DNA of 64,000 bases, taken from the NCBI RefSeq assembly GCF_021401245.1, contig NZ_JACBFY010000007.1, positions 124,001 to 188,000 of the forward strand. The letters are read 5' to 3'. The translations under genes and the position numbers were made by a program. The notes beneath the pieces were generated by a model. That model was not told the origin of the DNA, ran no database searches, and saw nothing but the letters and a program-made list of their open reading frames with translations. This document shows, piece after piece, positions 16,666 to 24,438 of the stretch. How positions within the stretch are numbered: position 1 is the first letter of the stretch; each line of letters begins with the position of its first letter. This DNA is from Pseudacidovorax sp. NFM-22. Its GTDB lineage: Bacteria > Pseudomonadota > Gammaproteobacteria > Burkholderiales > Burkholderiaceae_C.

Positions 16666-17453
16666 GCCTGCCCGCGCTCTTCGACCTGAGCGGCCGCACG
16701 GTCGTGGTGACCGGTGCCGCCAGCGGCCTGGGCCTGGCCATCGCCGAGGCCATGCTGCAGGCCGGCGCACGCACGGTGATGACGGACGTGGACGCCGACG
16801 CGCTCGCCACCGAGCACCGGCGCCTGCAGGCCGCGCATCCGCTGGCCGAGTCGGCCGTGCTCGACGTCACCGCGCCCGGCGCGGTCGATGCGCTGATCGA
16901 CGACGTCGCCGCGCGGCATGGCGCCCTGGACTGCGTGTTCGCCAACGCGGGCATCAGCGCGGGCCGCGGCTTCATGGTCGACACCGGCCGCCTGGAGAAC
17001 CTGGACATGGCCAACTGGGACCGTGTGCTGCGCATCAACCTCGACAGCGTGCTGGTGACCGTGCGTGCCGCCGCCCGTCACATGAAGCCGCGCGGGCAGG
17101 GCCGCATCGTGGTCACCTCGTCCATCGCCGGGCTGCGCTCGGAGGCGCTGTCGGGCTATGCCTATGTGGCCTCCAAGGCGGCGGTGAACAACCTGGTGCG
17201 GCAGGCGGCGATGGAGCTGGCGCCCTTCAACGTGCTGGTCAACGCCATCGCGCCCGGCCCCTTTTCGACCGGCATCAATGGTGGCCGGCTGCGCCTGCCC
17301 GAATCGGTCGAGCGCATGCGCACCTACATCCCGCTGGGCCGCGTGGCCGACCCGCGCGAGATCCAGGGCCTGGCCCTGTTGCTGGCCTCGCCGGCCTCCA
17401 GCTACATGACGGGCGCCATCATTCCGGTGGACGGCGGCGCCTCGGCGCGCTGA
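16662..17453 (+). CDS. Short-chain dehydrogenase/reductase (SDR)
   Basis: 263-residue classical SDR: VVTGAASGLGLAIAEAM for cofactor binding with TDVDADALA after strand 2 favouring NAD, NAG in FANAGISAG, Ser in VVTSSIAGLRSE, and Y-x3-K in YAYVASKAAVNNLVRQ. The C-terminal SSYMTGAIIPVDGGASAR is canonical. It ends the operon; a convergent M20-family gene follows 62 bases later. Three SDRs in one operon indicate several oxidation steps on hydroxylated or carbonyl intermediates. Confidence 0.9.
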   Translation: MSLPALFDLSGRTVVVTGAASGLGLAIAEAMLQAGARTVMTDVDADALATEHRRLQAAHPLAESAVLDVTAPGAVDALIDDVAARHGALDCVFANAGISAGRGFMVDTGRLENLDMANWDRVLRINLDSVLVTVRAAARHMKPRGQGRIVVTSSIAGLRSEALSGYAYVASKAAVNNLVRQAAMELAPFNVLVNAIAPGPFSTGINGGRLRLPESVERMRTYIPLGRVADPREIQGLALLLASPASSYMTGAIIPVDGGASAR

Positions 17454-17514
17454 GGGTCCGCATCACGCCTCGCACACCCGCGGGCGCACGGGCACCGGCG
17501 CATGCGCGAAGCGC

Positions 17515-18777
17515 TCACCGAGGTGTCAGCAAGGCCAGCAGCACGTTGGCCACCGCCACGGTGGCCAGCCGCAACTCGTGCAGCGGCACGCGCTCGTCGG
17601 CCCGGTGGCCGTTGGCCTCGATCAGGCTCTTGGGGCCGGCACCGAACATCACGGTCGGGATGCCGGCCTCGGCATAGAGCCGCGCGTCGGTGTAGAGCGG
17701 CACGCCGATGGGCGTGACCGGCTGACCCATCACGGCGCTGGCCTCGCGGCAGACCAGTTCCACGAAGGCTTCGCTGCCGCGCGCTGGGGCAAAGGGCCGC
17801 GCCAGCAGGATCTGCCGCACCTCGGCGCGGATGCCGGGCAGCGCGGCGCAGGCGCCTTCGATCACTTCGCGCAACTCGGCCTCGACCTGTTCGGGCACCT
17901 CCTCGGGCACGATGCGGCGGTCGATGCGCAGCGTCAGCCGGTCGGCCACCACGTTGGTGTTGATGCCGCCCTCGATCAGCCCCACGACCAGGGTGGGATG
18001 CGTGATGCCCGGCGTGGCCGAGGGCCGCCGTGCCAGGCCGTCGCGGTAGCGGTAGAGCGCGGGCAGCAGATGGGCGGCGGCCTCGATGGCGTCGTGGCCG
18101 GTGTCGGGCCGCGCCGCATGGGCCGACAGGCCGTGCAGCGTCACTTCGAGGTGCAGGCAGCCGTTGTGGGCGACCACCACGTGGTGGCTGAAGGCGGCCG
18201 ACAGCACGTAGTCGGGCCGGCTGAGGCCCTGCGACAGCAGCCAGCCGGGGCCGGTCATGCCGCCGGTCTCCTCGTCGTAGGTCAGGTGCAGCTCCACGCT
18301 GCCGGCCAGTGGCAGGCCGGCCGCATGGGCGGTGCGCAGTGCGCGCAGGGCCTGGCCGTAGGTGGTGAAGTCGGACTTGGACACGGCCGCACCGCGGCCG
18401 TAGAGCCAGCCGTCGCGCACCTCGCCGCCGTAGGGATCGGTGCTCCAGCCGCCACCGGGCGGCACCACGTCGCCATGCGCGTTGAGCGCCACCACCGGGC
18501 CGTCCCCGAAACGCTCGCGCACGATCAGGTTGACCACGCTGCGCATGCCGTGGCGTGCGGCCTCTTCGGCGGGCACCGGGTGGCGCTCGACGGTCAGGCC
18601 CTGCGCCTCGTACAGGCGGGCGGCGAGCTCGGCATGCGGCGCGCAGTCGCCGGGCGGGTTGTCGGAAGGGCAGCGCACCAGCGCCGAAAGCATGTCGACC
18701 TGCTCGTCGAAGTGGTCGTCGATGAAGCCGCGCATCAGCGTGCGGGCGGCCTCGGGCGTGAGGGTCGGTTCGGTCAT
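17515..18777 (-). CDS. M20-family metallo-amidohydrolase (ArgE/DapE-like)
   Basis: 420-residue zinc peptidase/deacetylase. Metal-site motifs are visible: VVALNAHGDVVPPG (first His, then Asp two residues on), DGWLYGRGAAVSKSDF (bridging Asp region), TYDEETGG (catalytic Glu pair), and PTVMFGAGPKSLIEANGHRADERV with the last His. The lid domain has LHGLSAHAARPDTGHDAIEAA. Members cleave N-acyl or N-carbamoyl amino acids and dipeptides. The gene begins 11 bases after the end of the fused dehydrogenase gene, so it should act on the same class of substrate, for example releasing an amino acid that is then oxidised. Confidence 0.9.
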   Translation of the reverse strand: MTEPTLTPEAARTLMRGFIDDHFDEQVDMLSALVRCPSDNPPGDCAPHAELAARLYEAQGLTVERHPVPAEEAARHGMRSVVNLIVRERFGDGPVVALNAHGDVVPPGGGWSTDPYGGEVRDGWLYGRGAAVSKSDFTTYGQALRALRTAHAAGLPLAGSVELHLTYDEETGGMTGPGWLLSQGLSRPDYVLSAAFSHHVVVAHNGCLHLEVTLHGLSAHAARPDTGHDAIEAAAHLLPALYRYRDGLARRPSATPGITHPTLVVGLIEGGINTNVVADRLTLRIDRRIVPEEVPEQVEAELREVIEGACAALPGIRAEVRQILLARPFAPARGSEAFVELVCREASAVMGQPVTPIGVPLYTDARLYAEAGIPTVMFGAGPKSLIEANGHRADERVPLHELRLATVAVANVLLALLTPR

Positions 18778-18788
18778 TCGAGAGAAAG

Positions 18789-21722
18789 TCACAGGAAGCG
18801 GTCGATGCGAAAGGGCGTGAGGTCCATGCCGGCATCGCCATGCACCAGCAGCTCGGTCACCAGCTTGCCGGCGATGGGTGCCAGCGTGTAGCCGTTGGAG
18901 GTCACGGCGTTGTAGAAGCCCGGCACGCCGGGCACTTCGCCCAGGATCGGCGCGCCGTCGATGTTGACGTTCATGCCCGCCCAGCAGCGCACCATGTGCA
19001 ACCCGGCAACGGCCGGCAGCACATGTCGCGCGACCCACAGGCTGCCTTCGAGGCTGTCGCGCACGGCGCGGTTGAGGCGCATGGCCGGATCGAAGGCGGC
19101 CGTCCAGCCGCCCCCGATGAGCAGGCCGCCACTGGCCGCCTGCTTGAGGCTGAGGTGCCGGTCGGCGTGGGCGATCAGGTGGTCCACCAGCGGCGGCGCG
19201 GGCTCGGTCACGATCATCTGCAGCGGCGCGCCCTGCACCGGGATGCGCACGCCCAGCATCTCGCCCACCGCGCTGGACCAGGCCCCGCTGGCGTTGACCA
19301 GCCGGCGCGCCCGCACGGTGCCGCGCGAGGTGGCGAGCACGAAGCCGGCGCCGGCGCCCGGCAGCCGTTCGATGGACTGCACGTTGCAGCCGCGCACGAA
19401 GCGCGCCCCCTGCGCCTGGGCCCGGGCGGCCAGCGCATAGGTGGCGCGCAGCGGGTTGATCTTGCCTTCCATGGGGCACAGCTCCGCGCCCAGCAGGCTC
19501 TCGGACAGGGCCGGAGACAGGCGCCGCAGCTCGGTGCCGTCGATCACATGCGCCTCGATGCCGTGCTGGCGTTCGAGCGCGGCCTTGGCCTCGATGAAGC
19601 GCATGCCGGCTTCGCTGTCGGCCACCATCAGGCCGCCGGTGATCTTGATCTCCAGGTCTTCGCCGCAGTCCTGCTCGAACTGCTGCCACAGCCGCACCGA
19701 CAGCGGCCCCAGCGGCAGCGTGGCGGCGGCGGGCCCGCCCCCGGCCTGGGCCTTGGCGCCGAAGTCGAAGCTGAGCAGCTGCACATGCAGGCTGCCGGCG
19801 TTGGCGCCCGAGGCCTGCAGGTTGAGCTCGTCGCGGTCGAGCACCAGCACGTCCTGGCCCGCCTGCGACAGGTAGTAGGCCAGCGAGGCGCCGAGCACGC
19901 CCGCGCCGATGACGACCACCTCGGCCTGCATGTCGGGCAGCGGCGCGCTCTCGAGGGGCCGCGCCAGGTTGGGCGTGATGGCCGGCTTGTGGCCGCCCCA
20001 TTCGGGCTTCTCGAAACCCAATGCACCGGCCGGCACTGGCTTGGCCGGGGGGCGCGGTGCCAGGTACTGCTCGGGCGACACGGCGCGGCCGGTCATCTCG
20101 GTCACCAGTCTGGCGGCGGTGACGGCGCAATAACGACCCTGGCAGCGGCCCATGCCGAGCCGGGTGTTGCGCTTGATGGCGGCCAGCGAGTCGCGGCCGG
20201 CGCGGATCTGCGCACGCACGTCGCCGAAGCGGATCTCCTCGCAGCGGCACAGCACCGTGTCGTCGGGCACCGCGGCCAGCGACAGGGGAGGGGCCTGGTA
20301 GAGCGTCCACAGGGCGCGCTGGAAGGCCTCGGCGCGGTGCAGGTCGGTGACCGTGCGCGCGTCGGCGGCCACGGTGCGGCCCAGGGCGCGCGCCACGGCG
20401 GCACCAGCCAGCGTGCCGCGGGCCAGCGCCACGCGGGCGCCGCCCAGGTCGGCGCCGTCGCCCACCACGTACACGCCGGGCACGGACGTGGCGCCGTCCT
20501 CGGCCGTTGTGGTGGCCAGGTGGCCCAGGTGCCGGCCGGCCGCGTGGTGCGCGCAGCCCAGCATGCGGGCCAGTTCGGTGGAGGGGATGAAGCCGTAGCC
20601 GAGGCACAGGGTGTCCACGTCGAAGGCGGTGGTCTGCGACGGCATGGCGTGCTCGGCGACCACCACGCGGCGCACCCGCTCCTCGCCCTCGGCGGCCACC
20701 ACATGCCGGCCCCACAGAACGGGCACGCCGGCGCGGCGCAGCAGCCGCAGGTAGCGGGCGCCCTGCCACACGAGGTCGGGCGCCGCACGCATCGCCGCCA
20801 GGGCGGGCTGGATCTGCGCGGCGGAAGGCGCCGGGGCGGACTCCACCACGGCCAGCACGTGGGCGCCGCCTTGCAGCAGTTCCACCGCCAGCTGCAGGTT
20901 GAGCGGGCCGTTGCCGGCGATCAGCACCCGCTCACCCGGCGCGACGCGATAGGCGCGCGCCAGGGTCTGGGCCGCACCGGTCGTCATCACGCCGGGCAGC
21001 GTCCAGCCGGGAAAGGGAACGGGCCGCTCGTAGGCCCCGGGCGCGATCACCAGCTGGCGGCAGCGCACCACCGTCGCACGCCCGTCGATCAGCGCGCCGA
21101 CCTCCTGCGGCGAGAAGGCCGCCCACACCTGCGCGCCCTGTTCGAAGCGGACGCCGGCCGCCTCGGCCTCGCGCCGCAAGCCCTCACCCATGGCGAACTG
21201 CGCATCGAGCGGCCGTTCGCTGCGGTGCGAAGGCGCCAGCGGCTTGAAGTACTGGCCGCCCGCCTGCGGCCGCTCGTCCAGCACCAGCACCGACAACCCG
21301 GTGCGGGCGGCGGTGCGCGCCGCCGCCAGGCCGGCCGGGCCGGCGCCGATCACCAGCACGTCGACCGAGCGCTCGTCGGGCGCCGCACCGGCGGGGGTCG
21401 TCAAGGGCTGCAACGGATCGTCCGGCGTGCCGGCCGGCATCTGCGAGCGGATGTCCTGCCCGTCCTCGGCCTTCGCCAGGCAGGCCCGCTGGCTGGCCCG
21501 GCCGTCGATGGTGACCAGGCAGTCCTGGCAGGCGCCCATGCCGCAATAGAGGCCGCGACGCTCGCCGCTGCGGGTGTGGCGCAACGCCACATGGCCGGCA
21601 GCGGTCAGCGCCGCAGCCACCGTCTCGCCTTCGAGGGCCGCGACGGGCTGCCCGTCGTAATGGATGCGGATGGTGCGGCCGGCCGTGGCGACAGAGGGAT
21701 GGCGAAGGCGAAGGTCGGTCAT
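18789..21722 (-). CDS. Single-chain fusion of opine/hydroxyproline-dehydrogenase-type subunits (2Fe-2S + FAD reductase + BFD-like + DAO)
   Basis: 977-residue fusion of parts that are normally three polypeptides (OoxC/OoxA/OoxB, HcnABC and D-hydroxyproline dehydrogenase type). Residues 1-95: ferredoxin-like domain with C60, C65, C68 and C81. Residues about 120-460: two-dinucleotide-fold oxidoreductase with GAGPAG at 126-131 and LIAGNGPLNLQ. Residues about 488-545: BFD-like cluster with C492-x-C494 and C527-x4-C532. Residues about 600-977: glycine/D-amino-acid-oxidase domain with VIGAGVLGASLAYYL at 604. Likely oxidises a secondary amine or D-amino acid and passes electrons to the membrane. Start chosen at 21722 (MTDLRLRH); a longer frame would run through the operator. 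Divergent from the DapA-family gene. Confidence 0.9.
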   Translation of the reverse strand: MTDLRLRHPSVATAGRTIRIHYDGQPVAALEGETVAAALTAAGHVALRHTRSGERRGLYCGMGACQDCLVTIDGRASQRACLAKAEDGQDIRSQMPAGTPDDPLQPLTTPAGAAPDERSVDVLVIGAGPAGLAAARTAARTGLSVLVLDERPQAGGQYFKPLAPSHRSERPLDAQFAMGEGLRREAEAAGVRFEQGAQVWAAFSPQEVGALIDGRATVVRCRQLVIAPGAYERPVPFPGWTLPGVMTTGAAQTLARAYRVAPGERVLIAGNGPLNLQLAVELLQGGAHVLAVVESAPAPSAAQIQPALAAMRAAPDLVWQGARYLRLLRRAGVPVLWGRHVVAAEGEERVRRVVVAEHAMPSQTTAFDVDTLCLGYGFIPSTELARMLGCAHHAAGRHLGHLATTTAEDGATSVPGVYVVGDGADLGGARVALARGTLAGAAVARALGRTVAADARTVTDLHRAEAFQRALWTLYQAPPLSLAAVPDDTVLCRCEEIRFGDVRAQIRAGRDSLAAIKRNTRLGMGRCQGRYCAVTAARLVTEMTGRAVSPEQYLAPRPPAKPVPAGALGFEKPEWGGHKPAITPNLARPLESAPLPDMQAEVVVIGAGVLGASLAYYLSQAGQDVLVLDRDELNLQASGANAGSLHVQLLSFDFGAKAQAGGGPAAATLPLGPLSVRLWQQFEQDCGEDLEIKITGGLMVADSEAGMRFIEAKAALERQHGIEAHVIDGTELRRLSPALSESLLGAELCPMEGKINPLRATYALAARAQAQGARFVRGCNVQSIERLPGAGAGFVLATSRGTVRARRLVNASGAWSSAVGEMLGVRIPVQGAPLQMIVTEPAPPLVDHLIAHADRHLSLKQAASGGLLIGGGWTAAFDPAMRLNRAVRDSLEGSLWVARHVLPAVAGLHMVRCWAGMNVNIDGAPILGEVPGVPGFYNAVTSNGYTLAPIAGKLVTELLVHGDAGMDLTPFRIDRFL

Positions 21723-21768
21723 CGGCGCGAAAAGGAACGGCTGCGAAATCGTGTTGATTTCACATATC

Positions 21769-21792
21769 GTATACGTATACTGCACGTATACC
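21769..21792. promoter_or_regulatory. Candidate GntR-type operator cluster
   Basis: GTATACGTATAC at 21769-21780 is a perfect 12-bp palindrome, followed by a further CGTATACC at 21785-21792. FCD-type GntR regulators commonly recognise GTATAC-like palindromes, and the GntR gene at 25956 is the only regulator in this block. The sites lie in the 107-base divergent region between the fused dehydrogenase and the DapA-family gene, in an AT-richer stretch likely to hold both promoters. The palindrome is seen; the regulator is inferred. Confidence 0.6.
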
Positions 21793-21829
21793 AACCGTAT
21801 CGCGACCCTTTTTCGAGCAAGGACCGGGC

Positions 21830-22726
21830 ATGACAGCGTTCCGTGGCACCTATACGGTGCTCATCACCCCACTCACCGCCGACGGCAAACATGTGGACGT
21901 GCCGGCTCTGAAGAAGCTGGTGAACTGGCAGATCGAGCAGGGGATCCACGGCCTGATCCCCCTGGGCAGCACCGGCGAATTCCTGTCGCTGGACGCCGAG
22001 GAACGCAATCTGGTGATCGAGACCTGCATCTCGACGGCAGCAAAACGCGTGCCCGTGCTGATCGGCACCGGCGCCGAGTGGACCGACGAATGCGTGCGCC
22101 TGTCGCGCGAGGCCCAGACCATGGGCGCGGACGGCGTCATGATCATTCCGCCCTTCTACAGCACGCCCACCGACGACGAGCTGTTCGAGCACTACCGCAA
22201 GGTGGGCGAGGCCATCGACATCCCCATCATGGTCTACAACAACCCGGCCACGGCCAATGTGGACCTCAAGCCCGCGCTGGTGGCGCGCCTGTCGCGTATC
22301 GACGCCTGCCAGTACATCAAGGAGTCCACGCTCGAAGTGACCCGGGTGCGGGACATCATCGAGCTGTGCGGCGACCGCATGACGGTGTTCGCCGGCATCC
22401 TGGGCTACGAGTCCTTCTGGCTGGGCGCGCAGGGCTGGGTGGCCGTGTGCTCCAACCTCATTCCGAAGGACTCGGCCCGCCTCTTCGAGCTGGTGGCCGA
22501 CGAGCGCGACATGGAATCGGCCCTGGCGCTCTACAAGAAGATCCTGCCCATCGTGCGCTGGGTCGGCGGCCACCGCTATGTCGCCGCCTCCAAGGACGGC
22601 CTGGCCATGATGGGCCTGCCCGTGGGCCAGCCCCGTGCGCCGCGACTGCCGCTGCCGCCCGAGGACCAGGCCGACCTGCGCGCCGAGCTCGACCGCCTCG
22701 GCCTGCTCGACTCCATCGCCGCCTGA
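21830..22726 (+). CDS. Dihydrodipicolinate synthase (DapA)-family lyase/aldolase
   Basis: 298-residue class I aldolase of the DHDPS/N-acetylneuraminate lyase family. Visible active-site elements: GSTGE at residues 46-50 for the carboxylate of the keto acid, Y136 in VYNNPATAN, and the Schiff-base lysine K164 in CQYIKEST. Family members include DapA, keto-deoxy sugar acid dehydratases and the pyrroline-hydroxycarboxylate deaminase of hydroxyproline catabolism. Opposite a D-hydroxyproline-dehydrogenase-like fusion, a catabolic deaminase/dehydratase or lyase role is more likely than lysine biosynthesis, but no hydroxyproline epimerase gene is present here to confirm it. Confidence 0.88.
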   Translation: MTAFRGTYTVLITPLTADGKHVDVPALKKLVNWQIEQGIHGLIPLGSTGEFLSLDAEERNLVIETCISTAAKRVPVLIGTGAEWTDECVRLSREAQTMGADGVMIIPPFYSTPTDDELFEHYRKVGEAIDIPIMVYNNPATANVDLKPALVARLSRIDACQYIKESTLEVTRVRDIIELCGDRMTVFAGILGYESFWLGAQGWVAVCSNLIPKDSARLFELVADERDMESALALYKKILPIVRWVGGHRYVAASKDGLAMMGLPVGQPRAPRLPLPPEDQADLRAELDRLGLLDSIAA

Positions 22727-22782
22727 GCACCGCCGCGCCTCATCCCATTCCCTTCACTTCGACCTGCCCCCGAGGACTTCCC

Positions 22783-23607
22783 ATGAAACTGCGCTTCGCC
22801 ACCGTCGCCGCCGCGGCCCTGCTCGCCACCGGCCTCGCCTCCGCCCAGACCTGCAAGTCGCCGGTGCCCGATTCGGCACTGGTGAAGAAGGGCACGCTGA
22901 CCATGTCGGTCAACCCGACGCTGCCGCCGATGCAGTTCGTGGACCAGACCGGCGCGCTCAAGGGCATGCGCGTGGAGCTGGGCGAGGCCATCGCCAAGCG
23001 CCTGTGCCTGACGCCCGAGTACGTGCGCATCGAGTTCTCGGCCATGATCCCGGGCCTGCAGGCCGGCCGCTGGGACCTGATCAACACCGGCATCTTCTAC
23101 ACCGAGGAACGCGCCAAGCTGATGCAGATGCTGCAGTACGAAGACCAGGCCATCAGCATCAGCACCGCCAAGGGCAACCCGCTGAAGATCGCCAAGCCCG
23201 AGGACCTGTCGGGCAAGACCATCGGCGTGGAGATCGGCGGCTTCGAAGAGCGCAAGGCGCGAGAGCTGGACAAGGCGCTCACCGACAAGGGCCTCAAGGG
23301 CATGACCATCCGCACCTTCGAGAACTTCGCGATGGCCTTCCAGGCGCTGCGCGCCGGCCAGGTCGAGGTGGCCCTGTCCATCGACTCCACGGGTGCCGAG
23401 TACCAGAAGCGCGGCGACTTCGACCGCGTGCTGTCGGGCCTGTTCCCCACGCCCGTGGCGCTGGCCACCAAGAACAAGGAGCTGGCCAATGCCGTCGCCA
23501 AGGTGCTCAACGACATGAAGGCCGACGGCAGCTTCCAGAAGCTGTTCGACCAGTACGGCGTGAAGCCCATCGACGGCCCCGTGGTCGTCAAGGGCCCGGC
23601 AGCCTGA
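22783..23607 (+). CDS. Polar amino acid-type ABC transporter substrate-binding protein
   Basis: 274-residue periplasmic binding protein (SBP_bac_3 family). Signal peptide MKLRFATVAAAALLATGLASAQ, then the domain with LTMSVNPTLPPMQFVD, LKGMRVELGEAIAKRL, the interlobe strand WDLINTGIFYTEERA, DLSGKTIGVEIGGFEE and VEVALSIDSTGAEY. Such receptors bind amino acids, opines or ectoine-like compounds. The start at 22783 follows a spaced CGAGGAC; the next gene is a matching permease after an 85-base spacer with two stem-loops. No ATPase gene is present in this locus. Confidence 0.92.
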   Translation: MKLRFATVAAAALLATGLASAQTCKSPVPDSALVKKGTLTMSVNPTLPPMQFVDQTGALKGMRVELGEAIAKRLCLTPEYVRIEFSAMIPGLQAGRWDLINTGIFYTEERAKLMQMLQYEDQAISISTAKGNPLKIAKPEDLSGKTIGVEIGGFEERKARELDKALTDKGLKGMTIRTFENFAMAFQALRAGQVEVALSIDSTGAEYQKRGDFDRVLSGLFPTPVALATKNKELANAVAKVLNDMKADGSFQKLFDQYGVKPIDGPVVVKGPAA

Positions 23608-23617
23608 CAGGGCAGGG

Positions 23618-23642
23618 CGCCCGTCCCGCCACGGGATGGGCG
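23618..23642 (+). terminator. Intercistronic stem-loop after the SBP gene
   Basis: Arms CGCCCGTCCCG (23618-23628) and CGGGATGGGCG (23632-23642) form an 11-bp stem with one G-U pair and a 3-base loop. No U-run follows, so it is better read as an RNA-stabilising or partially terminating hairpin that raises receptor over permease expression, a common arrangement in ABC uptake operons. The structure is seen directly; the effect is inferred. Confidence 0.55.
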
Positions 23643-23648
23643 TGAGGC

Positions 23649-23666
23649 GCACCCCCGGGGGGGTGC
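23649..23666 (+). terminator. Second intercistronic stem-loop before the permease gene
   Basis: GCACCCCC and GGGGGTGC-like arms around a short loop form a very GC-rich hairpin directly after the first one and about 25 bases before the permease start codon. Likely acts together with the preceding hairpin to reduce downstream expression. Confidence 0.45.
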
Positions 23667-23692
23667 CATCGAAGCGACACGAAGGACGCCAC

Positions 23693-24424
23693 ATGGGCCA
23701 AGGCTGGAGCTGGTCGGGATTCGCCGACTACTTGTTCAACCCCTACATCCTCCAGGGTGCGGTGACGACCCTGTGGCTGACGCTGGCCGCCATCGCGGGC
23801 GGCCTGCTTTTGGGCTGCGCACTGGCGCTGGCGCGGCTGTCGCGCCATGGCTGGCTGTCGGCCCCGGCGCACTTCTACATCTGGGTGTTCCGCGGCACGC
23901 CGCTGCTGGTGCAGCTCATCATCATCTACACCGGCCTGCCGCAGATGGGCCTGAAGCTGTCGGTGATCGAATCGGCGCTGCTGGGGCTGATCCTCAACGA
24001 GGCGGCCTACCTGGCCGAGATCGTGCGCGGCGGCATCCAGTCGATCCCGGCCGGACAGACCAATGCCGCACGGGCGATGGGCTTCACCGGCGCGCAGACC
24101 ATGCGCTACGTCGTGCTGCCGCAGGCCATGCGGCTGATCATCCCGACGCTGGGCAACAGCATCAACGGCCTGCTCAAGACCACCTCCGTGACCTCGGTCA
24201 TCTCCATGGAAGAACTGCTGCGCCGCACGCAGGTGCTGATCCAGGAGAAGTTCATGGTGCTGGAGCTGTTCCTGGTCGCGGCCATCTACTACCTGCTCAT
24301 GACCACGGCCTGGGACCTGCTCCAGCGCCGCATCGAGCGTCACTTCGGCCGCGCCTACGGGCACGGCACCGAGTCCAGGTCGCATGGGCCCGTGCCCGGC
24401 GAGGCCGCCCTCGAACAGCGCTGA
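23693..24424 (+). CDS. Polar amino acid-type ABC transporter permease
   Basis: 243-residue inner-membrane protein of the HisM/GlnP type. About five hydrophobic segments are visible (for example GAVTTLWLTLAAIAGGLLLGCAL, PLLVQLIIIYTGLP, VLELFLVAAIYYLLM). FRGTPLLVQL is a family signature, and the EAA loop that contacts the ATPase reads NAARAMGFTGAQTMRYVVLPQA. Only one permease is present and no ATP-binding subunit is found between 21 and 27 kb, so it may homodimerise and borrow an ATPase from elsewhere. The hydantoinase-like gene starts 14 bases downstream. Confidence 0.92.
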   Translation: MGQGWSWSGFADYLFNPYILQGAVTTLWLTLAAIAGGLLLGCALALARLSRHGWLSAPAHFYIWVFRGTPLLVQLIIIYTGLPQMGLKLSVIESALLGLILNEAAYLAEIVRGGIQSIPAGQTNAARAMGFTGAQTMRYVVLPQAMRLIIPTLGNSINGLLKTTSVTSVISMEELLRRTQVLIQEKFMVLELFLVAAIYYLLMTTAWDLLQRRIERHFGRAYGHGTESRSHGPVPGEAALEQR

Positions 24425-24438
24425 GGCCCACCCCCACC

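Noticed and set aside
17515..20769. A 1084-codon frame that would fuse the M20 hydrolase to sequence inside the dehydrogenase gene
   Set aside because: Only the last 420 codons (from 18777) have protein-like motifs; the upstream part is a shifted-frame, Arg-rich shadow of the dehydrogenase.
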